This document shows positions 37,116-49,694 of a DNA stretch of 64,000 bases, one piece after another; position 1 is the first letter of the stretch; each line of letters begins with the position of its first letter. Origin of the DNA: Umbilicaria muhlenbergii. Its lineage: Eukaryota > Ascomycota > Lecanoromycetes > Umbilicariales > Umbilicariaceae. The notes under the pieces are model-generated. The model saw only the letters and a program-made list of their open reading frames with translations, was not told the origin of the DNA and did not search any database. The DNA lies in the NCBI GenBank assembly GCA_000611775.1, contig KK106984.1:3573341-3637340 (forward strand). The letters run 5' to 3'. The position numbers and the translations under genes were made by a program.

Positions 37116-38415
37116 TGCGACGGATATGCCTCTAATAATGTCAGTTTCGTATTCCTCTCGCTAATCTAGCTGCTGGACTGTACTGACGGTTGGGTACTGG
37201 GTGGCTGGGTTGTTGTCGTTGGTTGTCGCTCCTCTTCGAAATGTCGAATTGATGTTCTGGCGCTAGTGACTTTCTGTGGGAGCCGCCGAGGAAACCCTAC
37301 GGTTAAGCGAAGGTTAGAGCCGGTTAGTCATGGAGCAATTTTTCCTTAACAGTATCATTTCATCATCAACTTGAACAAGCCAACAGCTCACCACGAGAGG
37401 AGTCGGCCACTGGCCCTTCTCTTGTGTGAGCTGGCTTATTGCTTCTGTAAGCCTTTCCTTTCCTTCTCAACATCGTTCTCCCTTTCATGATGCCATAATT
37501 TGCGATTGAACCCATGCTTCGTGAAGCTCTCGCCGGAGCTTCGATACGGGGATGGGGAAATGATAGTCAATCTTACATATTCTGAACTACAACATCACGC
37601 ATTTCTTTTCTATGGAGTCTGCTCCCAAGATCGTGCTGACCACCTGTGGCCAGATTCATTCCGCCGAGCACTTTCCCTATGTGTCACTTGGACATTGACC
37701 TCAAAGCTTGTTGCGCTTCGATCGCCGTGGCCTAGATATATCCGCATTACCATGACTGACAGAAGAGAACACCACAGAGACAAATTTTCGTTATCAGAAC
37801 TCCATATGGTGAGCTCTCTTACATATCTGTACCTTCCCCCTCCCTGCCCAAGGATTACAACACACAAGCACTAGATAGTAAATGACCTTCGGGAATGAAC
37901 ATACCTTGTATACACCAAGATCACTGAGGGCACACTACATTCCACACTCTATCAGAACGATCATCTTAGTACAATTACTGATCTTTATAGGACTTTCTCT
38001 AGGCGACGTGGATATGAAGCAAAGATTCGCTTGTATCTTCGAAGCATCATGACTAGTCAGTAGGATATCCAACAAAGCAAAAATCATTGGTATGCTCAAT
38101 ACCCACGCTCTATACTTGCTGCCTTTGACTTTGGACTCTTCTACACATCATACACTTGGTGCAGCGAGATCAAATAGAGGCTATCCCATGCGTTGGTGTT
38201 TCGGGTATCTCATATCATTGCTAGCGTACGAAAATGATCATCCCGTATCATTCAGTCTGGTTCACAAATGATATATTGCAACCCGTCATCCATTCACGAC
38301 GCTCTTCCCCACTCTTGAAACTCCATCCCATACTATTAAAGCAGATCCGTCCCGCACACCCGTACCCTCTTCAGCCTCTCCACCCTTCCCATCTATCAAT
38401 CTTCTTCCCTCAACT
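37116..38415. other. Intergenic region upstream of eL14 and 3' of the small stress-type gene
   Basis: About 1.3 kb. ACCCTA-type telobox-like sequence near 37295 lies about 180 bp upstream of the eL14 ATG, a place where such motifs occur in ribosomal gene promoters. No further gene found. Confidence 0.5.
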
Positions 38416-38865
38416 CTACTTCTTCCCACTCCCACCCAAAAATCCGCCACTCAACGTCTCGGTCCACCCCTTCTGCTTATCCTTATCCGCCACACCCTCC
38501 AACCCACCCGCATCCTTCCTCTCCGCCCGAGTAAAGCCTTCATTGCTCACGCCCTCGCCCGCCACGCCCAGCAGTCCGCCCTTGGAGAACTGGCCGCCGA
38601 CGCCTTCGGCCACGCCGTCTTGGAGTTTGTCGACGCCCTCGTTACCGGTGACTTTGGTCGATTTGAGGTTTTCTGTTGTGGAGTTTTGGTTAGAATAAGA
38701 AGAAGGGAGGAGAATGAAGTGGAAAGGAAAGAGGGAAGAGAGAGGTTCACCTTTGGCGGTATAGGAGGTCTTGTTCTCGCCGAACCAGGCTAGGTATTTG
38801 TCCTCGATCCAGGGCATGTAGTACTCGCTATATTCATTGTACTTCTTCTTCGTCCACTCCGTCAT
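38416..38865 (-). CDS. Small hydrophilic conserved fungal protein, possible stress role
   Basis: Protein of 123 residues from exons 38865-38751 and 38672-38416, with a 78-nt intron. The N-terminal part is rich in aromatic and charged residues (YNEYSEYYMPWIEDKYLAWF), the rest is Gly- and Lys-rich without hydrophobic core (TKVTGNEGVDKLQDGVAEGV; ETLSGGFLGGSGKK), as in CsbD-like or hydrophilin-type stress proteins. I recognise it as a conserved type of small fungal protein but cannot assign a function. No signal peptide. Confidence 0.75.
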   Translation of the reverse strand: MTEWTKKKYNEYSEYYMPWIEDKYLAWFGENKTSYTAKGEPLSSLFPFHFILLPSSYSNQNSTTENLKSTKVTGNEGVDKLQDGVAEGVGGQFSKGGLLGVAGEGVSNEGFTRAERKDAGGLEGVADKDKQKGWTETLSGGFLGGSGKK

Positions 38866-40161
38866 CTTTGCTACTCGCGATATCGGATTTTTGGCTGGTT
38901 TGTTTTTTCCCGCAGTAGAACTCGTCTGTCGAGTCGAGTAGAAACGTCCAAAGAAAGACGGTCACAAAAGTCGTGATCTGGTTCAATAAATCGCGACTAT
39001 TTCAACAGAAGGTTCGGGAGTGATAACGAGACGATGGAGGAGCAGAGTTGTATCTACACCAATCTATGCGTCTTATGATGCCATCACACACAAGCCATCA
39101 CCCGATGACGTCGGGCTGGCGCCAGTCTCGAGACCAGATTGTGCGAGTGCAGGGGTCGCGGCTTGATTTGGGCCTGCTTTTGGTGCGACATGTGAAACAG
39201 CGTATGCGCCCAATCATGAGGGAGGAGTGTGCTGCCGCGGCAGGGGTGGCCGATCGAGACCGGTCTTTCGTTCTTTCCAGCCTGATTCAGATAAAGTCGA
39301 TCTGTTGAGTACGAGTAGGGCTTTTGTTACTTGGGGGAATTTAGTACCTTGTGGCCTAGCGGACGAGGACGAGTATTTCACCACTGCGAAGAACGAGTTA
39401 CGCACATGGCGAGGTCAGGGATCGGCTTCGTCGCACGGTAGCGCCATCCCGCCTAGAAATGAACACAAGTACACCGAAACCTCTCAAACCCCACAGCGAA
39501 GCCAAAGACCAAGTCCTACTCGCAGAGCCCCTCACGTATATTTCCACTCGAGGGAAAACTTGGGCACGCTTTCAACACCGAAAGATAATGCCTTTGCGGG
39601 TCCAGTAAGACAACACAACTACGGCGCGCCGTAGCTCAAAGCCGGTAAGTAGATGCTATGATACCGTTTCGCTATGAAATTGCAAGTACGGTCTGGGTCA
39701 TGTATGCCTGGCATTGGAAGGAATCGAAGCAGATCACCTTGCGGCGATTGATCGGCCCAGTATAAGAGCACTGCTACGACCTATGATGACATGATTAATG
39801 CTGGGACGCTGAGACATTTGGGGTCCCTGGGGTCGCGGTTTTGATTACATTCCTAGGAGCAGGCTTAGAGAGCACGAGGGAGATGCGTAAGTCCATGCCG
39901 TTGTATTCTCTCACATCAGCACACAGCACCAACCGAGGAAAGATATGCACCGCGGGACTTGAATGATAAATATAATTAATGATTAAGCACTAGCGTTCCC
40001 AAACCGCGGCCTTGCCCGCCACCCATCTCCAACCCGCTTTTCTCTTCGGGCCGTGGAAACGCCACCCATATGAACGCAACCGAATCCCTGCACCAGGGGA
40101 AGCCGGCTGATATGTACATGAACATTATTCCGTCAACCCCCGTCAACTACATCCCCTGCAT
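38866..40161. other. Intergenic region
   Basis: About 1.3 kb. An open frame on the plus strand (39227-39634) lacks an ATG at its head and any motif. Otherwise promoter of the small protein gene and 3' flank of the Rds1-like gene. Confidence 0.5.
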
Positions 40162-41191
40162 TTACGCACCAGCAGCGGAGGCAACCTCAACAATAGCCGG
40201 CCCCGCAGCAACGGTGTCGTCGGTAACAGCCTCGTTGCAACCAGTCAAGACAACATAAGCTTGGCCCGCAACCCCCTTCGGCACCACAACGCTAAAGCCA
40301 CCATCAACAGCGGTGGCCGGCACGAAGATCGGCCCAGTGACAGTGATGAACGCGCCATAAAGCTGCGACACACCATTAACAGGCTGCAGAACATAGCCCG
40401 GAGTCTGGAGAGTGATGGTCGTGCCCGCAGTGATAGTACCCGTAGTACCGAGCGCCAACGACGGGAAGGCCTTAACGGGTAGAGCCGGGTTAGACGTCGG
40501 GCAGGAGACGATGAAGGGGGCGGCGAGGGTGTAAACCTCGTCGAAGTCGAGGGGGGTGTCGAAGGGAGAGGGGAAGGGGGCTTCGGCGAGGGCGGCGCGG
40601 ATGTAGGCCGAGTGGCGGGCTTCGACCGTTAGGATGGAGCCGGCGGCGGTGAGGTAGTCGGCGGCCATGATATCGGCAGCCGCACCCAGGTAGGCGGATA
40701 CACCGACGCCTGTGCTTTGCGTTAGAGAGGCTTTGGGGGAGTGGGGAAGAGCGCTGGCGGCTTACCCTCGAGGACGGAGGCTAAGGCGACAAAAGACTTG
40801 GGGTCCGTGGCAGGGAAGGAATAGGTGCATTCGGCGACGGGGGTGGCGCCGGCGCCGGTGAGGGCGGTGGTCAGGAAGGAAACGTGGGTGGTCTCGTCGG
40901 CGGAGACTTCCATCAGGTTTTGGTAGAAGGGGTCGGCGAAACCGGCAGCGAGGAAGTCGGCGTGGGTGTAGTTGGCGAGACCTTCACGGTAGAACTTGTC
41001 CTCCAAGTGCTCGAGGGTGAGAGCATAGTTGAGGATGTCCGCTAATTGTTGTGTTAGTGTTCGGAACACCAAATGAGAAATGGAAAAATTGGAAACTTAC
41101 CATCGGTGATGGTGGCCTGTCTCTTCTGGACGGTAGGAGCAGCAGTTGCGAACCCGGCAAGGGCAGCAGCGGCGATGGCCGAATACTTCAT
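40162..41191 (-). CDS. Secreted ferritin-like protein, Rds1 family
   Basis: Extracellular ferritin-like protein of 304 residues, similar to S. pombe Rds1 and related stress- or development-linked fungal proteins. Three exons: 41191-41101, 41041-40766, 40709-40162. Residues 1-18 are a signal peptide ([18 protein letters not shown]), and VQKR at about residues 21-24 is a Kex2-type site. The ferritin-like helices follow: [30 protein letters not shown] and [14 protein letters not shown], which carry the Glu/His residues expected of a di-iron site. The C-terminal 130 residues are a Gly/Thr/Val-rich beta domain with [11 protein letters not shown]. Whether iron is bound is not known. Third positions run from C-rich to G-rich along the exons. 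Confidence 0.88.
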
Positions 41192-44100
41192 CTTGAAGGT
41201 ATGGGGACTATGGATATAGGATTACTAGATTGGTGCAGTGCAAGAACAAAGACAACTCGAACGGAAGAGCAATCTCGGACAAACGAGTGTGGTTATTTGA
41301 GGGACAGAGAGAAAAAGAAGAAATGCGGGAGAAGAAGATGTTATGAGCGAGGGATGAAGGCGACTCATTTCCCATTCACGCAGGAGAAGGAGAGATCCGT
41401 CTTGCACGCACCATCCGCACCTACGTGATTGCCTCCTAGCGTAGCATCCGCATTCTGCGCTGCTTCTCGGCCAAGCTTCCTAAGCCCTGCGCTAAAAGCA
41501 CGCCGCTTGCTCTTTTGGTATGTGTAATTTCGAAATCAGTCCACAAGCAGTAAGGTGTGGAGCGAAGTGCCCCGGATCGCTTGGCCTAATGCCTACAATG
41601 AGGAGAGCCTCGATTGGCTTTATTCCAACGTTCAAATCTCCACTAGTAGTCAAAGCATGGAACTCCGCTGTCTGCCCACGTACAACTAGTTGTAGTAGTG
41701 CCAGTAAGTTCGACATCATCCTCGAGCTTGTTTGCCGCCATCACGGACTGGATTTGAATTGTTGCCTGACTTTCTTTCGTGCATGCAAATAGCAGGAGTA
41801 ATCTGCTTTTGCGAGATGAGAGCAGCCGTTGGGGGTTGGAATGTCGGCTCCATCCCACGCCGTAGCCCGCCGCGTTCGCATTGGATGATGCAGTAAGCAG
41901 CTGGTCCAGGCGCATCCAGAATATTAACAATTGGAGTATCCGGAACGTAACCTTCCGGTAGACTTCGCGCCCGTGTTCTGTCTAGGTCCCAAAACAAACA
42001 CAGAAACTGTATAAATGTCTCGTGCACACATGACGCAATAATGGATGCTGCTGGTCGAATGGGTTCAAAGTCAGCGACTCCAAGAGATCCGAGAGAGCCG
42101 TTGGACCGTTGGTGCTTCCTAACCTTCCGCCATTGCAATCTTGAAAATGTTTCTCCGCAGCGCGATACTTCTCTTAGCTCCCGCTAATGCTCTCATCGCA
42201 ATCTCGTCGAGCTCTTTATCGAGACTCATTTAGCGTTAGTCTTGAACAAGCGTCTGGATATCGCAGCGCATGGAAAAGGAGATCTTATTCTGGGAAGCAC
42301 TTGTTCGTGAAAGGGTGGAGGGAGGAGACATCGGTCAACTCTAAGATCCGGTCTTCAGAGACCTAGTTGGAGACATACGGGGTAGTCGCCAACTTCCAAG
42401 TAAATTTTTTCAATTCATCTGCTCGCTTAGAAGTCAAAGCTGGATCATCAAGGCCTCTACTAGTAAATCATTTGTTGAAACTGATCCACCTTTACCCGTC
42501 CCGACCTCTGTGGTCCATCAGGCCATGACCGATACCTTTCTCTTTCTGGATCCTCTGCCGTCTGTCGGAACGAAGCCACTCCGGTAGATCCCTGATCTCA
42601 ACGGTGGGCTTCCCTTGTACGACGTCCAGTTTGTGAATCCAGCGGTCTTCGTTTTGCTATGTCTATCATGCGATTGTGAAGTTCCAAACAGGTACCACCA
42701 CTTCGATCAAATGTACTCCGTAGTTGAGCCGGTGTACTAGTACTCCTACAATGTACCTCTACTTCAAGTACTTACCTACATTGATATTGGTGACAGTCGT
42801 GAGAAAGGCCACCTCTCTTTTCCAATCACCTTAGACTTGCCAACCATCTCATAGTAGCGACCCACAACGATAAATACCTATCGCTCATTCGCCATAGACA
42901 GATTTGTGCTTCTTGCCCTACGTACCAGTCTGCGAAGCAGACAAACGTCCCCAGCATACGCGAGTCTGGAATTTTGGCCCGGGAAATGCACAATGTTGAT
43001 ATGTCGGAGCATCATGTCACAAGGAACTCAATCACATCAGCTGTTTCCTTAACATGGAGGACAACCAGTACCCAAGGCTTCCATGATTTGAGTCAGCAGG
43101 ACAGTCTCCGAGGCAGTTACTCGTTCTTTCGACGTGGTACCATCCGGTTACGCCGCTTTGCTCGATACCAGACCTTCACAGGGCGACTTCGGTTTCGCTG
43201 GCTCAGTTAGAAAGAACCTACTTAGAGCACTGGTTATGCGAATAAATCGACGGATGACGAAGGAGAATTTGAGGTTGCAGTGGGCCGCCTGTTGGCCGAG
43301 AATAGATCGTGGGAATCAAGGAATTCCTTCCACATTGACATGGCGGACGAGTTCCCAGGGCTGGATCGGTTGAAGGGTTTGACGATGGCGAATGCCGGTT
43401 AGACGGGATACCCGAGGCGGTCGAAATCGCTTGCTTTTGCCTGGCCTTGCTTGATGCGTAGTCTTCCCTAGGACCGCCAAGTGTTCCTTGTTTCAGCACC
43501 GAAGCCGACCAGGCGGAGGTGAAAGTCCCTATACAGCATGAGGCGAACGAATGGCCACCTACACATCATATTATTGTTGTGGCTTCCGAAAATCCCGGCT
43601 TTACAGATCACGTAGATTGAGCCAAACATCAATAATGAGAAGCCCAGCGACGCGAATCCCGCTCGTTGCCGACTGTGTACAGCAGTGAAAGCAAGGAAAA
43701 GGGTTCGACAGGTTGCGAAGCAAAGAAACAGCAAAACACCTGCGACACAAATGTACAGGAAACATTAATAAGGAAAAATCGTGGCGTCAGTTCCAAAACG
43801 GAGATCCACTTTTCGAGCACGAGGTTGCGGTGGCAGTACTTTCACGCAGCCGACAGATCGTAGCTAGTATTACTGAAGTGGTGTCCTTGCAACACACGAG
43901 GACATCCACAGATTCAAGCCTGGAATTTCCATAGCTCACGTTTATCTCCGAGAACCAGTGGCATGGACGACGTCTATAACCTTTGCGGCATTAAGCCTTT
44001 ATAGGACGAAACCCGAGGTAGAAGGACCGAGCATCTGGCGTCATCCCAAGGGGCAGCTGTAAGCTCAGGTAGGAGAGCGATTGGAACGTATTCAGATGGT

Positions 44101-45322
44101 GCACAAGAGGATGCAACTTACAACCATACCACCAGACCACCAGACTTATAATGGTGTGAAGCCCAGGGGCCAGCATTTCTCCTCGGGGTCATACCTCGTG
44201 CCAGTCTTGTCGTAGTGTGCCAGGCGCCATGTGCTCAGTACAGACAGCCTCATTTTGGGATGTTGGGTAGTCCACCAGAGATTGCTCGAGACACTATCAC
44301 GAAATTTCTGCTCATGCAGCTCGCACAGCAAAAGCCACCTTAGCCCTTGAGGCTGACGCCCTTTCGCGGTATGGTTCGGTGCGGAATATCATCCGCCCGC
44401 CAAGTACCTAACTTTATTCTGTGACGGAAGACGTCATCTTAAGATGCTGCCTCGCTTTGACTTCATGTGTTGGCAGTAGCGGTGCACCGGTGCAAGCGAC
44501 CGGTCTCGTTACGAGGTCCATCTACCTTGTCCGCTGCTCCGGAGTAGCCACCCTTATTGGAAAGGCTTGCATTGTTCCGTATCCGGGCCCTGTTCGTTCT
44601 AACAGTCGTTGTTCTCTATCGAGTTGATGTGAAACATCCTTGATTCCCTTAATGGGGGCTTGATTCCTTCAAGGAAGTTGGGATTACCTGCATGCATGGA
44701 GGCTCAAGTTCAGCAGTCTTCTCGGAAAACCGGGTGCGTCGCTCATCATGGCCCAGGGGCGATATGGATACCCTCCTTTTCAACAAGGTCATCCCGCGCG
44801 GTATGTGCGAGGTCCGAGTAGGTAGTTCGCAATGGCAATCCGAATGCAAGTGGAGTAGACTCGGGCATCTAGTACTCAATTCATCTGATACCGACAGCTG
44901 ATCGTCCAGCAGGTACCCCGGTGTACATCGGTGGCTGCAGGGGTTCTCAATGTTTTCTTGCATGTCGGTACAGAGACGCAGCCACGGAATACACGCGCTT
45001 CCCATTCATTGGCCATATCCATGGTTAAACGGAGCTGATCCTCGACAGTCGGTCCCATCATACGTGACTGTGCCTCGTAAGGGAGGGGTGGAAGGAGCGG
45101 GGGCGAATTGTTGGATCAATCATTCATTGCATTGTCATTTGTTCCAGATGATCTTTGCTTCACTGTTTTTTCATCTAAGAAATGTATAACACACTAGGGA
45201 TATCCGGTAGCATCACCTCCGTTTTCCGGCATTGCTTACATCCGAGCACGATTCTAAAATCCCCCCAATCGTTCAAGTACCTCCATAATCCATAATATCA
45301 TTGACTCATTCCCGACACAAAG
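41192..45322. other. 4.1-kb gene-poor stretch
   Basis: No supported gene. The frames examined (for example 41716-42138 and 43468-43734, both minus) have no family match that I know; the second is hydrophobic but isolated. Around 42700-42760 the sequence is rich in TAC/GTA words. No terminal repeats of a mobile element seen. Confidence 0.5.
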
Positions 45323-46415
45323 ATGGCACATTCACTGACCAAGGTCCTCTATTGTTTTGCGGTCTTTATGGCTTTCATTAGCCCTGCCTGGTCATTGAAT
45401 TACCAAAAGCGCAACCTCCAGACCATCACCGCCATCTACAATAGAACCGTATACCCCGAAAATCTAGCGTTCATCGAGAATGGTACGGCCTCAGTTCCCG
45501 CCGGCCTCTTCAGCCCCAACGCGTCTGGGCGCGTATCGCCATTAGGCAACTTTTCGGGCTTCCAGGAATCCACCGAGTACTTCTTCGCCCTTGCCCCAGT
45601 CCCACGGGCTCCGAATTACGTAGCCTTCACGAAAGCTCAGGTCGTTGAATTCACCTCCGGATGCCCCGACGTTGCGGCATCAGTGGTCTATTTTACCAAT
45701 AGCGTGGTCAACGAGACTGCGCCGAATAATGGCCAATACGTTACGACTCTAAAGCAGGTAGGGTCATCCTGCAAGGCTCACGCCTCGAGATTGCTGGCTA
45801 CCCTAACGCTTTGGGCCACTCTGTTACCTTGATTGTTTTATCTTTAGATTTTGCGCGGCTCTGACTCTTGACTTATAGGTGGCGTTCTGGAAGTTTGATC
45901 ACGACGGGGCGGTCCTTTACTACGATGCATGGATTCCCAACCTTGCTGACTACAACGCCATTCAAACGGCACCGCTCACTCCGCAGGTCGAAGCTGGGGA
46001 GATCCAACAGCTGTGTGGTGCAGTCCAGCAAGAATGTGTCGGGAGTAACACGCAGTACAACAGTACTGCTGACTGTGTGCGCGTTCTGTCCGGAAAACCT
46101 TTCGGAGATTGGGACGAGGTTTGGGGTGATAACGTGGTCTGCCGCGAGGTGCACATTCTACTGGCGGCCATAGATCCAGTTGTAAGTGTTCCGATCTGAC
46201 TCAGTTCTTACTATGCTAAACTGTAAAACAAGGTACACTGCCCCCACGTGGGCCCTGTAAGTTCAACCATCACCACTCGCAGTATGCTCATAAAGTGACT
46301 AACGAATGACTAGACCGGAGGCGGAAAGTGTGTCAACGAGCCCTATAACGAGGGGTATTTCGATGATGAAGCGCTGTTTGGCAGTCCTGAAGGGCACACA
46401 TTCATGTGTAGATAG
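45323..46415 (+). CDS. Secreted Cys-containing fungal protein of unknown function
   Basis: Protein of 287 residues in four exons: 45323-45757, 45879-46181, 46233-46256 and 46314-46415. A signal peptide covers about residues 1-24 (core YCFAVFMAFISPAWS). Several NxT/NxS sites fit secretion (NRTV, NGTA, NASG, NFSG, NETA). Exon 3 is only 24 nt and encodes VHCPHVGP; exon 4 continues TGGGKCVNEPYNE. This Cys/His/Gly block is the most distinctive part and recurs, to my recollection, in uncharacterised secreted fungal proteins. Exon 2 holds WKFDHDGAVLYYDAWIPNL and paired Cys residues. Skipping the microexon would keep frame but remove one Cys and two His. Function unknown. Confidence 0.8.
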
Positions 46416-48330
46416 AGCGAGAGTGTGGAAGAGTCTGCTCACTTTGTACGAGCATCAGCGTCGTTGCAATGAGTCTCAGAGGCTTTCTTTGTTGTTGTTC
46501 TTCTGGGAGGTTGACTCCGGTGTAGACTCGTTCGGCCCGAGAAAAGAGGAAAGAAGATGAAAGCTACGCAGGCAAATTACATCTCGATGCAGTGCTCTCC
46601 GTTCATCTCCTATCCCATGTCACCGCGGTGAAGTAAGACATGGCAGCCAAGGCAAAAAATATTATCAGGAACGAAAGGAAGTTCAGCTTCTTATATCCGT
46701 ACAAATCTCGGGCCCCGGCGTCGGACCTGCATGCGCGACACGTGGAAAGCCACCATCCTTATGCGCGAGCACTTCAGCCCTTGCTCTTCCGGTACCGAGT
46801 ACTAACTTTCTTTTGCCCGTATTACAGGAAGGTAATCTGCACAGCCGCAGGCTTCTCGAACAGAAGAGAAAGAAAAGAACAAAGTAAGCGCTGGGCTACA
46901 CCGGGGCTGAGGCCTTAATATCAACCGCAGTCATCCTTGATCCTTGTTGTTTGGGGCAGTCTGGGTTATCACCAATCATCGCGAGGACTTCCTAATTCTG
47001 TCTATGCTCTCGTCCTGTATATTATAAGCATTACAGTAGACGGTTTTTTTACATTCTGTTCGTGCTGCGGTTCCACTCTTTGATCATTATCTGTAAGCGG
47101 GCGATTTTGGAAATAATAAATAGCCGCCCACGCTAAGTCGCTTAGCAAGCGATGAAATGTCATCTCATCCAGACAAGCTCGGAGGCTTGTAAGATACCAG
47201 CTCAATCTTTACCTTGTTTCTTTTGCGTCCATACTTTGAAATCGTCTGAATCAGTGATGCTCTTGCCGATCAGCCGCTTCTTCACAATGCTTAGTATTTT
47301 TTAAAACAGCATCAGCACATCTCTGTTGATGCAGCTTGAGCATCTGCAGCGTTTTCCAACTGTATGGCTGCTATCTACTAAAGCCTTGGGATTGATGGCT
47401 CTATATCGTTATGTAAGGCTTGGAAATCGAACCTGTGGGGCTGGAATATATCTATCTTCTCTGGGGATGGCTGGTCCCACAGTTCTCAATGATAGCGGTC
47501 CCTCATCTCGGACCCGCGAATCCATATGGATCGACTACCCTAGTATTCGTATCGGGCCTGCTCATAAGCCGTGGAGATTTGGGCTCAAACGACTCTAGGT
47601 TGCTGATATGACTGACAAATTTCAGCCGCAACAGCAAGCCTGCATGTTCTTCCGTTCCAGCTGCCACTGGTACGGCCGGTGATTACTGCTGAGTACTCCA
47701 TCGTAGTCAACGATTTTGGACGTTATAGCCGTTCGGTATAACGGTCCCGTACCGGATCTTGTATGACGTTACATTCTTACCTCCACGTTAAGCGCCTGCG
47801 GATCATTGATAGCAAAGGACATCTCCATGTCTTCGGAATCCTCATTTGCAGGACTGCGTGTTCTTGTTCTCATTTGCTCGTTCTAGTAGCTTGCTACGTC
47901 ACCAGAACCGGAAGCTCTTTCTCACGCTTCCTACTAGCTGCAAGACGTGCAAGCCGTCCTTACAAACTAGTGCTCCTTTACACTATGTCAAGCTTCTCTA
48001 TATATTCTGACAGTCGTCTCTTTACCCATATTTTCATCTTGTCCTATTACAATACCAAACGCCAAGCCAGACACGCAGAATCACTCACAGCTCGACAGCA
48101 AATTATTAGGGCAATTGAGCTTCTGAGGTCTACATCATAACGGCTACCTTGTGTTTCCAGGATAAGTTCCGATACCATATCGATCTCCTTACGCTAAACT
48201 TGACTCTGAAAAAGGCCAGCTTTCTTCAGTGCCTATCTTTTCATATCAGCCTGTCACCTCACCCTTACCTTTAGCTGCGCCATCTGCGACAGGAAATCCA
48301 AGCCCACTCATTACCCTTTCGTTCTCGGCT
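46416..48330. other. 1.9-kb AT-richer stretch
   Basis: AT-richer than the flanks, especially 47000-48200. No motif-bearing frame. The last part is the possible promoter of the unrecognised gene at 48331. Confidence 0.5.
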
Positions 48331-49190
48331 ATGTCCACATACTCCTCATCTTCTTCGAGCTCGTTAGTATACGCTAGTGTGGGATCTTCAAAATACACTG
48401 TCGTCACTCCTGGAATGATGAGCGACCCGAGAAATTTGAGTCAGGCAAGTCCAGGTTTTATATTTGTAATAAGCCGCCCCTGAGTATTACCCATCCACTT
48501 TATCAGGATTTGCCTCCTTTAATGCCAGACTGTGTTTGTCACTGCTTTCTTCACTTCTATCTCTCCGGAATTCTGTTTTTAAGCACGACGTTAGCTTTAT
48601 TCTTGCTGCTAATTTTGGGTCATTCTGGGCAATTACTAACATAGCATTTCCAGAAGGACAAAGATCAATTGATCAACTCTCTGCAGACACATCGGGTAAA
48701 CACAGTAACAGAACTTCGTCGCATCGAGAAGATCTTTGCCTACCTCAATTCTCCCGAAGTGACTGAGCCCATGACCAGCGCCTGGGCACACTACGTGAAC
48801 TCGAACAACCTCCTCAACGAACTCCGCGGGCTGACCAGAAACTATCCCTTCAGCTCCGAATTACTCGACGAAGCCAAGTGGCAGGTCATCGGAGACCCGG
48901 AGAGCGCCAGAAGCTGGAACTACTGCTGGCTTGTACTGACAAAAATCCGGAACGAGTAAGCCTGTCGATTCCTTTTGAATGACGATGATGAGTCCTGACT
49001 ATGTGTCTACAGACAACTTGTTCGTAAACACGCGTGTCTACTCGCAGCCAAGCCGGCGATGTGGGGAGGACAGATACCAACGGCTGGACAGGTGGAGCAG
49101 TTGGCCACCGCATGTGTCAATGAGTGGACTGCGGCATTGAATCAGATGCTCAGACACTGGGACACGACTCCAACTACCACCGGCAGATGA
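48331..49190 (+). CDS. Unrecognised helical protein; 5' part uncertain
   Basis: Two 3' exons are well supported: 48654-48955 and 49013-49190, joined in frame across a 57-nt intron and ending DTTPTTTGR. They encode an alpha-helical, Trp-rich protein (ELRRIEKIFAYLN, SSELLDEAKWQVIGDPESAR, SWNYCWLVLTKIRNEQLVRK, VNEWTAALNQMLRHWD). I do not recognise the family. Upstream I propose exon 48331-48444 (Ser-rich start MSTYSSSSSS) and a 27-nt exon 48507-48533. The first intron would then be GC-AG, with the ideal GC donor context CAG/GCAAGT, and the second uses GTTTGT. This model gives about 206 residues without signal peptide. The 3' exons are likely real; the start is tentative. Confidence 0.5.
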
Positions 49191-49694
49191 AGAATGCATT
49201 CTATCGTGGCAGTGCATCATATCTAGAACTATCCGGAATTTTCGGTCATCACGGCATGACTCAGCGCCGGCTGGTAAGCTCTGGAAGCTTACGTGCAGAA
49301 ATCTGAATGAGGTGCAATTGCACTCAAGTGGTTGGACGATTCTTGCTATCTCACAGGGGGAACTTTTTTCTGCTTCGTTGGCACTCGCATCCTTTGAGAG
49401 CTCCTTGTACTGTTATCGGTCTCTCCGTCGTCATCTCGTATTTTCTATTTTACTACGTCATCATCTCATATTTTCTATTTTGAGCGTGCATAATTGACTT
49501 GTTTTCGTACGTTTCCTTACTGCAGTATCCACTATCAAGTCGCCCGCGTGGGGGCCGATCTATCCTACGGGTATTTCATGCATACGCCCTGAAAAGGCTC
49601 GTTATCAATCACTGGTCACCACGATGAGCGTACGATTGCAGGTCAGTCGGGCATCCATGCGCTAACAAGCCTCCTGCTCTGCGACCATCCTCCT
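49191..49694. other. Convergent intergenic region with a duplicated 25-bp word
   Basis: About 500 bp between convergent genes. CGTCATC...TATTTTCTATTTT occurs twice (49429-49452 and 49456-49482) with small differences. Nothing coding. Confidence 0.6.

Noticed and set aside
39227-39634. 135-codon plus-strand frame
   Set aside because: Starts with GTG, lacks an ATG near its head, and its content is Ser/Arg/Pro-rich without a motif.
43468-43734. Hydrophobic minus-strand frame that might be a membrane protein piece
   Set aside because: Only one segment, no family pattern and no neighbouring exons found.
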